64,000 nucleotides of DNA from JAVBLP01 sp031553505 (GTDB taxonomy: Bacteria > Elusimicrobiota > Endomicrobiia > Endomicrobiales > Endomicrobiaceae). The stretch covers positions 62,001-126,000 of the forward strand of contig JAVBLP010000004.1 in assembly GCA_031553505.1 (NCBI GenBank). The letters are read 5' to 3'. The translations under genes and the position numbers were made by a program. The notes under the pieces were generated by a model. That model saw nothing but the letters and a program-made list of their open reading frames with translations, was not told the origin of the DNA and searched no databases. Each line of letters starts with the position of its first letter. Within the stretch, counting starts at the first letter, position 1. This document shows positions 1 through 9,367 of this stretch, piece by piece.

Positions 1-390
1 TTTTAACGCAACCTCAACAGCGGTTGAGCCGTTATCGGAATAAAATATTTTTTTTAAATGCTTCGGGAGGATATTTAATAGTTTTTCTGATAATTCTATG
101 GCAGGTTTATGCGCTAATCCCAGAAAAGTTGTATGCGCGACTTTATCAATCTGCCGCTTAACCGCTTTATCAATTTTAGAATTTCCGTGCCCGAGGATAT
201 TTACCCATAAAGAAGATACTCCGTCCAAATACTTTTTGCCGTCAATATCATACAAATACGAGCCTTTTGCGCGCTCAATTATTAGCGGCTCGCAAGGGTC
301 ATTATTAATCCAATCCGCCATTTGCGTAAACGGATGCCAGATATTGTTCTTATCTTTCTTTATCAGTGCTTTTTTAGTCTTGCTATCCAA
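1..390 (-). CDS. bioA: Adenosylmethionine-8-amino-7-oxononanoate aminotransferase, N-terminal part
   Basis: PLP-dependent aminotransferase that converts KAPA to DAPA in biotin synthesis, using S-adenosylmethionine as amino donor. Only the first 130 codons are in the window; the gene runs off the left edge. The translated minus strand shows the BioA signature WHPFTQM near residue 17, then YLYDIDGKKYLDGVSSLW and the GHG and HTTF-like segments, followed by the SDNGSTAVE motif of class III aminotransferases. The start is a TTG at 388-390, chosen because an AGAAGGAG ribosome-binding site lies 7 nt upstream and no ATG fits. It lies downstream of bioD in the same direction, separated by about 200 bp holding a repeat. 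Identification is firm; the partial length is due to the window edge. Confidence 0.9.
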   Translation of the reverse strand, partial: MDSKTKKALIKKDKNNIWHPFTQMADWINNDPCEPLIIERAKGSYLYDIDGKKYLDGVSSLWVNILGHGNSKIDKAVKRQIDKVAHTTFLGLAHKPAIELSEKLLNILPKHLKKIFYSDNGSTAVEVALK

Positions 391-594
391 TCAAAACTCC
401 TTCTAGGTCTCTGATATATTCACTTCATTTGTCTTTGCTGTTTCGCCGCCATTTTTGCGGCTTATGTTATTTGTCATCCTGCGGCACGGCTGTACGTGAT
501 CGCAGGATCCAGTCTTTTGAGTTGATTTTTCTGGATTTTGTAATCCTTTCAGGATGCAGAATGACAACCAAAAGACTATACTGATTTTTAACTA
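391..594. repeat. Intergenic inverted repeat (REP-like) between bioD and bioA
   Basis: About 200 bp without a gene. It contains GTCATCCTGCGG (from about 475) and, in opposite orientation, GCAGGATCC (about 512) and CAGGATGCAGAATGACA (550-566). These can fold into imperfect hairpins. Related GTCATYCTG/GGATGACA sequences occur at about 9289-9332 and 28253-28323. The right end runs into an AT-rich tail motif that overlaps the last codons of bioD. Confidence 0.5.
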
Positions 595-1254
595 TTAATT
601 ATTACTTATTAATTGTTCTTTAATTATCCACTTATTTCTTTTAATATCAATTTTTTGATTCCAGCAGAGTTCTAAAACGGGCAGTTTTGTTATGCTTTTT
701 ATTATAGAAGCGTTTGATTTTGCAGAAACGTCTTTTGCGTTTCTTTTTCCGGATAAAATTATACCGGCAATGGGCGCTTTATCTTCCCTAAGCTTATTAA
801 CTGTCAGAAGCGTATGGTTGATTGTGCCCAAACCAAACCTTGCCACAACTATAACTGGCAGTTTAAATTTTTTTATCAAATCCGAAACAAAGTAATCTTT
901 TTTAAGCGGCACCATAATGCCGCCAACGCCTTCTACAACCGTAAAATCGTATTTCGCGGCAAAATACTTATATGCTTTATCAACTGTTTTAAAATCAAAA
1001 TTCTTACCCTCAAGCAGCGCCGCCCCGTAAGGAGACATCGGGTTTTTAAAAAAAACCGGGGTAACATCTTCCGCTTTTTCATTTATCCCAGCAGCTTTTA
1101 TCAAAGCTTTGGCGTCATTTCTGTTTCCCGTGGAAACTGGCTTAAAAACGCCTGTTTTTATGCCGCTTTCTCTTAAAGCCTCGGCTATTTTACAGCTGAC
1201 ATAAGTTTTTCCTGCTTCGGTGTCGGTTGCTGTAATAAAAATTCCGCGGTGCAT
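595..1254 (-). CDS. bioD: Dethiobiotin synthetase
   Basis: ATP-dependent carboxylase that closes the ureido ring of DAPA to give dethiobiotin. The protein is 219 aa, the usual family length. The N-terminus has the BioD P-loop variant TATDTEAGKTYVS (residues 8-20), and VVEGVGGIMVPL (around residue 105) is the second conserved block. An AAGGA ribosome-binding site precedes the ATG. It follows the unknown secreted gene by 12 bp and precedes bioA, so a co-transcribed group (DapB-like, secreted unknown, bioD, bioA) is likely. The last codons, encoding SNN, consist of the AT-rich TAATAA-type repeat seen after several other genes in the window. Confidence 0.96.
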   Translation of the reverse strand: MHRGIFITATDTEAGKTYVSCKIAEALRESGIKTGVFKPVSTGNRNDAKALIKAAGINEKAEDVTPVFFKNPMSPYGAALLEGKNFDFKTVDKAYKYFAAKYDFTVVEGVGGIMVPLKKDYFVSDLIKKFKLPVIVVARFGLGTINHTLLTVNKLREDKAPIAGIILSGKRNAKDVSAKSNASIIKSITKLPVLELCWNQKIDIKRNKWIIKEQLISNN

Positions 1255-1266
1255 TAATTTTTTCCT

Positions 1267-2076
1267 TTATCTTTTTTCGGCTTTTTGGGTTGATTTTATT
1301 TCATCCTGCCATTCTTTAATCTCTATAGTGCACAAATTATTGCTTTTCACATAATCTTTTCTGTTCAACGGCGATTCTCTTGCCACAAAAAGAAGTTTTG
1401 CGGTGCCCGGAATGCGTATTGGCTCAAAATATTCGCCTTTTTTTGAATCTTTATTTTTCCTGACCGCAACAGGAGTTATCACTGAATTTACTATGTCATA
1501 TACAAATATGCCCTGGGTTTTATTTTCAACGTCTAGGCCGTAAAAATATATTTTTTTATATGTCTCGTCAACATAAACATAATCCTGCCTTAAACCAAGC
1601 CAATATTTTTTCCCTAGAACATTTTCTTCAACTCCGTCTTTGGTTTTAAACAAATCGTAAAGACCTTCACCGGCGTAACGCAAAGATATGACGGTACCGT
1701 CAAAAGAAAAAATTTCGGAAGCTGCGGATGCGATATCCATCGGGATTTCACCGGCGTACCAGCCGGCTATTTTACGCATATCGAGCGTCTGCTCGTCCAT
1801 AAAAGCGTCCGAATAAGGTATTTTCTTTTTCAAAAACTCTTTTGATTTGGCGCTGTCCATGCCGCTGTCTTCAAAAGTTTTTCCGTTGTATTTATAAATT
1901 TTATACGTATCTGTTTTCAGGAAGATATAACCGGCATAAAGCTCATTTTCATCTATAACATATCCTCCGAAAACCTGCATTTCCTCGGGAGTGCTGAATA
2001 TTTTTTTAAAACTCGCGGCATACGCCGTAACATTCAATAAAAAACATAAACACAACGGAATAATAGCTTTTTTCAC
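1267..2076 (-). CDS. Secreted protein of unknown function
   Basis: 269 aa, not recognised. Residues 1-20 form a signal peptide (MKK, then a hydrophobic run ending AYAA), so the product is exported. The remainder is soluble, rich in aromatic residues and charged turns, with several short strand-like segments (YAGYIFLK, YKIYKYNG, KIYFYGLD, GIFVYDI), which would suit a beta-propeller-like fold, but that is only an impression. The start is a GTG with AAAGGG about 7 nt upstream. It lies 11 bp after the oxidoreductase and 12 bp before bioD, hence probably in one operon with biotin genes, although nothing in it suggests a biotin role. Confidence 0.7.
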   Translation of the reverse strand: MKKAIIPLCLCFLLNVTAYAASFKKIFSTPEEMQVFGGYVIDENELYAGYIFLKTDTYKIYKYNGKTFEDSGMDSAKSKEFLKKKIPYSDAFMDEQTLDMRKIAGWYAGEIPMDIASAASEIFSFDGTVISLRYAGEGLYDLFKTKDGVEENVLGKKYWLGLRQDYVYVDETYKKIYFYGLDVENKTQGIFVYDIVNSVITPVAVRKNKDSKKGEYFEPIRIPGTAKLLFVARESPLNRKDYVKSNNLCTIEIKEWQDEIKSTQKAEKR

Positions 2077-2087
2077 TAAAATACCCT

Positions 2088-3167
2088 TTACTTTTTTATG
2101 TACTCGTCAAGCGGTTTTGTTCTGTATTGCGGTGCAGGCATTTTGTCGGTGGTGACATATCCGGGCTCGGCGTTTATAACGTCAGGGATTCTCATAACCA
2201 CTGTCGCGCAGGTAAGCTCTACGGTCGCGGGCCTGTTGATAATTACGCGGGTATCCGGCTCGCCTTCGATTGTCCAGTCGTTCTGGTCAAACTCTTCCGG
2301 CGCGTAAACCTTGCCAATGCATTCCGCTTCTATTACTATGCCTTCCTTGGTTTCGGTTGTTACAACCGCGGACATCCCTGTGGCGCTGCCTGCGGGAACC
2401 GTCATTTTAAGAGTAGTACTTTTTAAATCGCTGCCGTATGTCTGCGGAACGGTTTTTTGCGTCTGCCTTGTAATTGTTAAGCCTAACTTTTCGCAAAGCC
2501 AGCCGTTTACGTTCCACATATAAGAAGGGAGATACTTTCCGGATTCTATAACCTGCCGCCTTTCTTTGTCGCTCACTTTATCGGCTGACGCTATCTCTTT
2601 GTCAAAAGTTTCAAGGTCAAGCCCTGCGCCGTGCGCTTTGGCAAGCGCTATGCCGTAATCTTCCACGTTGTAGCTGGATTTTCCTTTGATTTTCTTTATT
2701 GTCTGCGTCGCGCCGGCAAGGACGGTAATTAAATTTCCCCAAAAAATATCCTGGTATCCGGAGCCGCAAATGGTGCAGTTATTTTTTTTGGCAAGTTCGT
2801 CAATTTCTTTTGTAAGCACAGGAGATGAATTTTCCGGAAAGAAAGCTTCTTCACAGGTAGATATCGCGTTTACGCCCGTTTTGGCGCAAACCAGGAAAGC
2901 GTCTTTAACATCCTGCATAAGGCTCATGGTGGTTATTATGCAAATATCGGGCTTATCTTTTGTAAAAACAGCTTCGGCTTCCTTTACGTCCCGCACTTTA
3001 ACGCCTTTTTTGCCGCCGCCGATAATTTCGCCGATATCCTTGCCTATCACTTCTGGATTTATATCAAAGGCGCATACTATTTCGCCGCCTTTCTCGTACA
3101 CATATCTCATGGTGTAAACCGACATTTTGCCGCAACCGTACTGCGCGACTTTTACAGGTTTCTTCAT
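2088..3167 (-). CDS. DapB-like NAD(P)-dependent oxidoreductase (2,4-diaminopentanoate dehydrogenase-like)
   Basis: A two-domain dehydrogenase of the dihydrodipicolinate reductase-like superfamily. The N-terminus VAQYGCGKMS is a Rossmann dinucleotide loop, followed by CAFDINPEVIGKDIGE, the usual acidic end of the second strand. PDICIITT and the ISTCEEAFFP segment are the nucleotide-domain exit. Length (359 aa) and layout match the family that includes 2,4-diaminopentanoate dehydrogenase of ornithine fermentation, but the substrate cannot be read from sequence. A longer frame begins at a TTG (3182); the ATG at 3167 is preferred because AAGGGGG lies 6 nt before it. The gene is immediately upstream of the secreted unknown and bioD. 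Confidence 0.8.
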   Translation of the reverse strand: MKKPVKVAQYGCGKMSVYTMRYVYEKGGEIVCAFDINPEVIGKDIGEIIGGGKKGVKVRDVKEAEAVFTKDKPDICIITTMSLMQDVKDAFLVCAKTGVNAISTCEEAFFPENSSPVLTKEIDELAKKNNCTICGSGYQDIFWGNLITVLAGATQTIKKIKGKSSYNVEDYGIALAKAHGAGLDLETFDKEIASADKVSDKERRQVIESGKYLPSYMWNVNGWLCEKLGLTITRQTQKTVPQTYGSDLKSTTLKMTVPAGSATGMSAVVTTETKEGIVIEAECIGKVYAPEEFDQNDWTIEGEPDTRVIINRPATVELTCATVVMRIPDVINAEPGYVTTDKMPAPQYRTKPLDEYIKK

Positions 3168-3281
3168 GATTACCCCCTTCAAAATTTAACACGGTTATAT
3201 TCTACTTTTTTGAAAAATAATTGAAAAGCCTAAGCCTTTAGGGAAATAACTGCCCGTAATACTTTTTTAAAGGCATTTTGT

Positions 3282-3287
3282 TATAAT
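3282..3287 (+). promoter_or_regulatory. Candidate -10 element of the GT87-like gene
   Basis: TATAAT on the plus strand 28 bp before the ATG at 3315, inside the divergent gap between the oxidoreductase and the membrane glycosyltransferase. No convincing -35 hexamer is seen at the proper distance. AGGGATC 5 nt before the ATG is a weak ribosome-binding site. Confidence 0.4.
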
Positions 3288-3314
3288 ATCACTAAAATTA
3301 CTACAGGGATCTTA

Positions 3315-4625
3315 ATGTCTTTTCGCGAACCGTTTTTGATACAAACGCTTATAATACTCTGCTGCCAGGCTATAGCCTTCGCCGCAGCGGCACCGGCATA
3401 TAACTTGTTAAAAAAGAAGTATCCGGATTACGGAATAAGTAAATTTTGCAACCATGTCTGGTATTTTTTGATGATCTGTTTTTTGCTTGCGTTTGCAGCA
3501 ATGCTGATTGCGGATAAAAATTCTATTTTTAATTTGATATTTAACGCAAATGACGCTTTCATGGATTTTTTTAATCCGATAGCTTACATATCAAGCAGTA
3601 CGCCGTATGCGGCAGGCGACGGCGCCTGCTATTCCGGTTTATCTTTCAGTTTTTACCTTTTTATTTCAAAGCTAATATCTGCCGTACCTGAAACAGCGGG
3701 ACTTGCCATAAAAATGTCAAAAACCGGCATATTCATGCTTTACGCATACATCTTTGCTTCAATCGCAGTTTTTATGACAGCTGTAATAAAGCTTAAAACA
3801 GGCCGTTTTTCTGAAAAAATTCTTTTTTTATTTCTGATTCTTTTTTCTTCACCGCTTATTTACCAGTTTGAAAGGGCAAATATAATTTTTATAGCCAATT
3901 TTTTGATAATCGTATTTTATATATGTTATGAATCTAAAAACAAAAAACTTTTTGAAGCCGGCTTAATATGCCTCGCGGCGGCGGCGGCAATAAAAATTTA
4001 CCCTGCAATTTTTGCTCTGATGCTTATAAAAGATAAGAAATGGAAAGAAACCGCGAGGTTTACGGTTTACTGCGCTGTATTATTTATTGCGCCTTTTTTT
4101 ATTTTTGGAAGTATTAATTCAATAAAAGATTTTTTTTACTGTGTCGCAACGCTTTCAAAAAATTCCGAAAACACCATAAGTTCCCATTGGGTAACTATAC
4201 ATAACTTTTTTCTGGCATTTCTTTATCCCCAAGACTATTCAATGGCAGTAAAAGTTATGCGCGTGATATTTTTTATTTCAGGCTGTTTTACATTTTTCTT
4301 TCATAGCGAAAAATGGAAGACAGCGGCAATATTATCTATGTTAATGATTTTGACACCCGCAAGGAGCGCTCAATACGCCGTAATTTTTATGACTTTGCCT
4401 TTGATATTATTTATGAATTCGCAAAATAAAAGGCGTAAAGATATCGCATACGCCGTTTTATTCGCAGGGATTTTTGCTCCGCTGGCGTTTAAAAGCAACA
4501 ATCTTTTGACAATAAGCGTAATGTCAGAAAGCATCTCTATAATACTGATGGGGAGTTTTCTAATATACGAAGGCGTTTATCTTTTTGCCAGGCGGAGTCT
4601 TAATAAATTAAATCCCGCGGCATAA
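3315..4625 (+). CDS. Polytopic membrane protein, GT87 (DUF2029)-like glycosyltransferase
   Basis: 436 aa with about ten hydrophobic segments spread from residue 8 to the C-terminus. The pattern of a short loop after the first helices, an internal YQFERANIIF segment (about residue 185) and KIYPAIFALMLIKDKKWK (about residue 229) resembles the polyprenol-phosphate mannosyltransferase-like family GT87/DUF2029, where a KxxP motif follows a helix. These enzymes move sugars from lipid carriers on the outer side of the inner membrane. It is a monocistronic plus-strand gene between minus-strand neighbours. The family assignment is moderate; the membrane nature is clear. Confidence 0.65.
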   Translation: MSFREPFLIQTLIILCCQAIAFAAAAPAYNLLKKKYPDYGISKFCNHVWYFLMICFLLAFAAMLIADKNSIFNLIFNANDAFMDFFNPIAYISSSTPYAAGDGACYSGLSFSFYLFISKLISAVPETAGLAIKMSKTGIFMLYAYIFASIAVFMTAVIKLKTGRFSEKILFLFLILFSSPLIYQFERANIIFIANFLIIVFYICYESKNKKLFEAGLICLAAAAAIKIYPAIFALMLIKDKKWKETARFTVYCAVLFIAPFFIFGSINSIKDFFYCVATLSKNSENTISSHWVTIHNFFLAFLYPQDYSMAVKVMRVIFFISGCFTFFFHSEKWKTAAILSMLMILTPARSAQYAVIFMTLPLILFMNSQNKRRKDIAYAVLFAGIFAPLAFKSNNLLTISVMSESISIILMGSFLIYEGVYLFARRSLNKLNPAA

Positions 4626-4673
4626 GCATTTATTCTTCCGCTCAAAACAAACAACTAAAATATCTATTATCCG

Positions 4674-7600
4674 TTAATTGCCCATGTTCTGGCTGTGCGC
4701 CACGGACATCATAAGTTTAATGCGGTTTATCTGGTTTACTTCGCTGGCGCCGGGGTCATAATCCACAGCGGCAATGTTTACGTCTTCGTAGCGGCGTTTC
4801 AGTTCTTTCATTACGCCTTTGCCGGTTATATGGTTCGGCAGGCAGCCGAAAGGCTGCACGCACACAATATTATTTACGCCGTCCTCTATAAGTTCAAGCA
4901 TTTCCGCGGTCAAAAGCCAGCCTTCTCCGGTCTGGTTGCACACGGAAATTATTTCTGACGCTTTTCCGGCAAGTTCCCTTGTGGTTTGGTAAGAATGGAA
5001 GTTTTTGCTTTTCTTTAAATACTGCCTTATAACTGAACGAAGCATTTCTATGTAACCGCTTGCCGCCCAGGACAAAGCTCTTTTTTTGAAGCTGCCCGAA
5101 AGATATTTGTGTTTATAAACATCGTCAAGCATACAGTAATTAATAAAATCAATCATATCCGGAACCACGGCTTCCGCGCCTTCTTTTTCAAGCACGGAAA
5201 CAAGGTTATTGTTCGCGTCAGGATGGAACTTTACAAGTATTTCCCCGACAACGCCTACTCTCGGTTTTTTAATTTTTTTGACGGGAATCGCGTCAAACTC
5301 TTTTATCATTTTCCTTACGGTGCGCTTAAACTCAAAATAATATGTCTTTTTTATCCTGTCGGACAAACGCATAAGCCACTCTTCCACAAGCGCGTCAGTC
5401 TGGCCGGAATGCACTTCATAAGGGCGCATACGGTTTGAAAGCCTCATAATCAAATCGCCGTATAAAAGCACAAGAAGCGCGTCTTTTAACATTCCGAACG
5501 AAACGCCGAGCTGCTTGTTAAGCGCGGGATTTGTAGTGCTTAAAGAGATTACCGGCACGTTTTTAAAGCCTGCTTTTTCCGCCGCTTTTCTTAAAAACGC
5601 CGCGTAGTTTGTGGCGCGACAGCCGCCGCCCGTCTGCGAAATTATCATTGCCGTTTTATTTATATCGTACTTGCCAGACTTTAAAGCGTTTATCAGCTGC
5701 CCGACAACCACTATCGTGGGGTAACAGGCGTCATTGTTTACGTATTTTAATCCTTCTTCAATATCGGCTTTATTAACTTTCGGCAGCACTTCCAATTTAA
5801 CGCCGTGGCTTCTCATAATGGCGCCGGCAAGGCGGAAATGGACAGGGGACATCTGCGGGCAAAGAATCGTATAAGAGTCCTTCATATCCTTTGTGAATTC
5901 CGAGAATTTTGTGCCTTCAAAAACGTCTTCGGAAAATTTTAAGCCTTTTCTTTCTTTTATAGCGGCAAGCAAAGAACGTATCCTTATTTTTACCGCGCCG
6001 AGGTTTGAGCCTTCGTCTATTTTTAAAACCGTATATATTTTGCCGGACCGTGAAAGTATTTCTTCAACCTGTTCCGTTGTTATCGCGTCAAGGCCGCAGC
6101 CGAAAGAGTTTAACTGCACAAGCTCAAGGCTGTCTATCTTTGTGGCAAGGTTTGCCGCGCGGTAAAGGCGCGAATGGTACATCCACTGGTCTACAAAGTT
6201 TATTTTAGGAAGAGGGCCCGATAAATGCGCTACGGAATCTTCGCTGAGCACCGTCATACCGTGCGAAGCTATTAAATCGGCAACGCCGTGATTTATCGCG
6301 GGGTCAACGTGGTACGGCCTGCCCGCAAGTATTACGGCGGGTTTACCGCTTTCTTTAATATCTTTTATCTGCAGCTCGCCCTGCTTTCTTATCTCTTTTT
6401 TAAACCTGTTAAGAGACGCCCTTGCCCTTAAAACGGCTATTATCAAATCTTTTCTTGAGATATTGTAATCTTTAAACTCCTGCATAAGCCTTTTTATAAG
6501 CCTTTTTACATCGTCAAAAGGCAAAAACGGCTGCAAAAATTTTATATTTTTTTCTTCAAGGATTCCCATGTTTAAACGGATAACTTCCGGATAACTTCCC
6601 ACAACGGGGCAGTTATAATGATTATCAGCGTCTTTAAACTCTTTAACTTCGTAAGGAATGCATGGGTAAAAAATAGTTTTTACGCCTTTATCCACCAAAT
6701 TTTCAATATGCCCGTGAACCATCTTTGCCGGGAAACAAACCGTTTGTGAAGGTATGCTTTCCAGCCCTTCATTAAACAGCGCGTTTGACGAATGATCTGA
6801 AAGAACGACCCTGAAACCGAGCCTTGTAAAAAGCTCAAACCAGAAAGGATAGTTTTCGTACATATTTAAAACGCGCGGTATGCCTATTTCTCCCCTTGGG
6901 GCTTTTTCCAAAGGAAGCGGTTTGTAAAAATCAAACAGGCGTTTGTACTTAAAATCAAACATATTAAACGCAAAACTCTGTATTTTTTTGTTCTGCAAAA
7001 CATTTTCGCACCTGTTGCCTGAAATAAAAGTTTTGCCGTCAGGAAAAACCGTTATGTTAAGAAGGCACTTATTTTCACAGCCTTTGCAGCGGGTATTTCT
7101 CATCTTGCAGGAAAACTCCGCGAGGGCTTCTTTGTTTATAAGGGTTGTCGATGATTTTTTATTTTGAAGCGCGATAAGCCCCGCGCCGAACGCGCCCATT
7201 AGGCCCGCAATGTCCGGGCGTATAACTTCGGTGCCTAGCAGTACTTCAGCAGCGCGAAGCACGCCGTTATTAAAAAACGTGCCGCCCTGCACTACTATAT
7301 TGCCGCCAAGTTCTTCGGGATTGCTTATTTTTATAACTTTGTACAAAGCGTTTTTTATTACCGAATAATCGAGGCCCGCCGAAATGTCGCCTGCGCTTGC
7401 CCCTTCTTTCTGCGCCTGCTTTATTTTTGAGTTCATAAACACGGTGCACCTTGAACCCAGATCAACCGGTTTTTTGGCAAACAAAGCAAGCCGGGCAAAA
7501 TCCTGAACGCTGTAATTTAAAGACTGCGCGAAGTTCTGTATAAAAGAGCCGCAGCCGGAAGAACAAGCCTCATTTAAAACTATTTTATCTATAAGCCCGT

Positions 7601-8927
7601 TCTTAACGTATATGCACTTCATATCCTGCCCGCCGATATCTAAAATAAACGAGACATCCGGATTAAAATGCCTTGCGGCTTTATAATGGGCTATAGTTTC
7701 AACTTCGCCTTCGTCAAAACCTAAAGCGGCTTTTATCAGCGCTTCGCCGTAACCCGTAACGCAGGCGCTCGCGACCGAAGCTTCCGAAGGAAGTTTTAAA
7801 TATATTTCTTTTAAAACGTTTACCACGGACTGCAGAGGATTGCCGTTATTCGGCCCGTAAAAAGAATACGCAATTTCTTTGTTTTTATTTATCAAAACGG
7901 CTTTTGTGGTGGTTGAACCCGCGTCAACGCCTAAAAAAAGTTCGCCTTCGGCTTTTGCAAGCGCGGTTTTTTTTGCCGCGTGCAGATTATGCCTTTGGTT
8001 AAACTTTTCAAAATCGGCTTCATTGTCAAATAAAGGCGGAAGAAGGTCGGAAGTCATATGAAGGGGCTCGTTTTTTAAGCTTTCAAAATTCTTTTTAAGT
8101 TCTGTTAAAGAGATTTCGCCGCCTTTGCTAAGCAGCGCCGCGCCGAATGACACGAAAAAATGCGCGTTTTCCGGAAAAAACACGTTTTCCGGAGCAAGTT
8201 TTAATGAATCTATAAATAATTTTCTGAGTTCCGAAATGAAAAATAAAGGACCTCCCAGAAAACAGACATTTCCTTTGATTGCCCTTCCCCTTGCAAGGCC
8301 GCCGACAGTCTGGTTTACGACCGCCTGGAGAATGCTTGCGGCAATATCTTCTTTCGCCGCGCCTTCGTTTAAAAGAGGCATTATGTCGGTTTTGGCAAAA
8401 ACACCGCAGCGCGCGGCGATAGGGTAAATGGTTTTATAGTTTTTGGCAAGCTCGTTAAGTCCTGCGGCGTCGGTTTTTAAAGTCTGCGCCATCTGATCTA
8501 TAAAAGCGCCCGTGCCGCCCGCACAGGTTTCGTTCATCCTTTGGTCTATTGAAGAAGAGTCAAAAAAAGTTATCTTTGCGTCTTCGCCGCCAAGTTCTAT
8601 TGCAACGTCAACTTTAGGCAAAAATGTCCTTATTGCGTTTGTGCAGGCGATAACTTCCTGTTCAAAGCCGATGCCGGCTTTTTGAGAAAGCGCTATCGCG
8701 CCGGAACCCGTAGCGCAGATTGTCATCTTTGCTTTCTGGAGCTCTTTTGGCGCTTCATCAATAAGGTTGATAACCGTATTTAAAAGGTCAAGCTGATGCC
8801 TTTTGTAGTTGCAGTAAAGCGGTTCGTTTTTTTCATTTAAAATTGAAAGCTTGACCGTAGTAGAACCAATATCAAGCCCTGCTTTTAAGTGTTTAAAATC
8901 CGCATTCTGTTTCGCTTCTTTTATCAT
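4674..8927 (-). CDS. Fused 2-hydroxyacyl-CoA dehydratase activase (double BadF/BcrA ATPase plus DUF2229 and HgdB-like region)
   Basis: A 1417-aa single chain. Residues 15-270 and about 330-590 are two activase ATPase domains of the ASKHA fold, each beginning with a phosphate loop (GLDIGSTTVKLS; GVDAGSTTTKAVL) and each with a cluster-binding NETCAGGTGAFID or NEACSSGCGSFIQ segment. A Cys-rich patch follows (CKMRNTRCKGCENKC, about residue 615), then a DUF2229 region, then a C-terminal region resembling the dehydratase subunit (GGGCRATNYAAFLR). In the family the ATPase passes low-potential electrons to a [4Fe-4S] dehydratase; the long fused forms are common in anaerobes but their substrate is unknown. 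Its ATG overlaps the stop of the small membrane gene upstream (TAATG). No separate dehydratase subunits lie nearby. Confidence 0.88.
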   Translation of the reverse strand: MIKEAKQNADFKHLKAGLDIGSTTVKLSILNEKNEPLYCNYKRHQLDLLNTVINLIDEAPKELQKAKMTICATGSGAIALSQKAGIGFEQEVIACTNAIRTFLPKVDVAIELGGEDAKITFFDSSSIDQRMNETCAGGTGAFIDQMAQTLKTDAAGLNELAKNYKTIYPIAARCGVFAKTDIMPLLNEGAAKEDIAASILQAVVNQTVGGLARGRAIKGNVCFLGGPLFFISELRKLFIDSLKLAPENVFFPENAHFFVSFGAALLSKGGEISLTELKKNFESLKNEPLHMTSDLLPPLFDNEADFEKFNQRHNLHAAKKTALAKAEGELFLGVDAGSTTTKAVLINKNKEIAYSFYGPNNGNPLQSVVNVLKEIYLKLPSEASVASACVTGYGEALIKAALGFDEGEVETIAHYKAARHFNPDVSFILDIGGQDMKCIYVKNGLIDKIVLNEACSSGCGSFIQNFAQSLNYSVQDFARLALFAKKPVDLGSRCTVFMNSKIKQAQKEGASAGDISAGLDYSVIKNALYKVIKISNPEELGGNIVVQGGTFFNNGVLRAAEVLLGTEVIRPDIAGLMGAFGAGLIALQNKKSSTTLINKEALAEFSCKMRNTRCKGCENKCLLNITVFPDGKTFISGNRCENVLQNKKIQSFAFNMFDFKYKRLFDFYKPLPLEKAPRGEIGIPRVLNMYENYPFWFELFTRLGFRVVLSDHSSNALFNEGLESIPSQTVCFPAKMVHGHIENLVDKGVKTIFYPCIPYEVKEFKDADNHYNCPVVGSYPEVIRLNMGILEEKNIKFLQPFLPFDDVKRLIKRLMQEFKDYNISRKDLIIAVLRARASLNRFKKEIRKQGELQIKDIKESGKPAVILAGRPYHVDPAINHGVADLIASHGMTVLSEDSVAHLSGPLPKINFVDQWMYHSRLYRAANLATKIDSLELVQLNSFGCGLDAITTEQVEEILSRSGKIYTVLKIDEGSNLGAVKIRIRSLLAAIKERKGLKFSEDVFEGTKFSEFTKDMKDSYTILCPQMSPVHFRLAGAIMRSHGVKLEVLPKVNKADIEEGLKYVNNDACYPTIVVVGQLINALKSGKYDINKTAMIISQTGGGCRATNYAAFLRKAAEKAGFKNVPVISLSTTNPALNKQLGVSFGMLKDALLVLLYGDLIMRLSNRMRPYEVHSGQTDALVEEWLMRLSDRIKKTYYFEFKRTVRKMIKEFDAIPVKKIKKPRVGVVGEILVKFHPDANNNLVSVLEKEGAEAVVPDMIDFINYCMLDDVYKHKYLSGSFKKRALSWAASGYIEMLRSVIRQYLKKSKNFHSYQTTRELAGKASEIISVCNQTGEGWLLTAEMLELIEDGVNNIVCVQPFGCLPNHITGKGVMKELKRRYEDVNIAAVDYDPGASEVNQINRIKLMMSVAHSQNMGN

Positions 8928-9103
8928 TAATTTTCATCCTTAAGCTGCGCTTCTTTTGCCTTTGCGGCGTGATGCTTTAAAATTGTATGCAGGTTATGAA
9001 ACAGCCTTTTTTGCCAGGCAAGCGTTACTCCTCCTACGGCAACAACAGCCGCAATAATAGTTGCAAACGCGGCAAGAATCTCAAGAGCTTCTTTAAAAGA
9101 CAT
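8927..9103 (-). CDS. Small single-span membrane protein
   Basis: 58 aa from the ATG at 9103, chosen because GGGGGTGG lies directly upstream; the open frame extends to 9160 but without a site. Residues about 10-30 (ILAAFATIIAAVVAVGGVTL) form one transmembrane helix, followed by a basic then Lys/Glu-rich tail. The stop codon shares a base with the start of the 1417-aa activase (TAATG), so the two are translationally coupled. It may tether or accompany the activase; no family recognised. Confidence 0.6.
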   Translation of the reverse strand: MSFKEALEILAAFATIIAAVVAVGGVTLAWQKRLFHNLHTILKHHAAKAKEAQLKDEN

Positions 9104-9148
9104 ATCCACCCCCGCAATGTTTTGGTTAAATATTATATCATAAAGCCA

Positions 9149-9187
9149 TAAAAAAACCACACATATATAATAGAGTGGTTTTTTTAA
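9149..9187 (-). terminator. Rho-independent terminator after the beta-barrel gene
   Basis: AAAAAACCAC and GTGGTTTTTT are inverted around an AT-rich loop. With A and T runs on both sides it can act in either direction. On the minus strand it would end transcription of the beta-barrel gene about 180 bp upstream. The rest of 9188-9367 holds a REP-like CCTGCG...CGCAGGATGACA inverted repeat and no gene. Confidence 0.6.
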
Positions 9188-9367
9188 ACTTTAAACTGAA
9201 AAATCAATTACTTTTGTTATTTTTGAACAAACAGGCGGCGGCGCTTTTATTTTGAACTGATTAACAACAGATAGTCTGTAATTTGTAAATCCTGCGCCAC
9301 AGGAACAAACTCCTTCGCGCAGGATGACAGCTTAAGACACCACATAAAAAGCCGCTAAATAGTTTAA

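Noticed and set aside
98..406. Plus-strand open frame of 102 codons
   Set aside because: It is the antisense of bioA; the minus strand encodes the BioA HPFTQM region.
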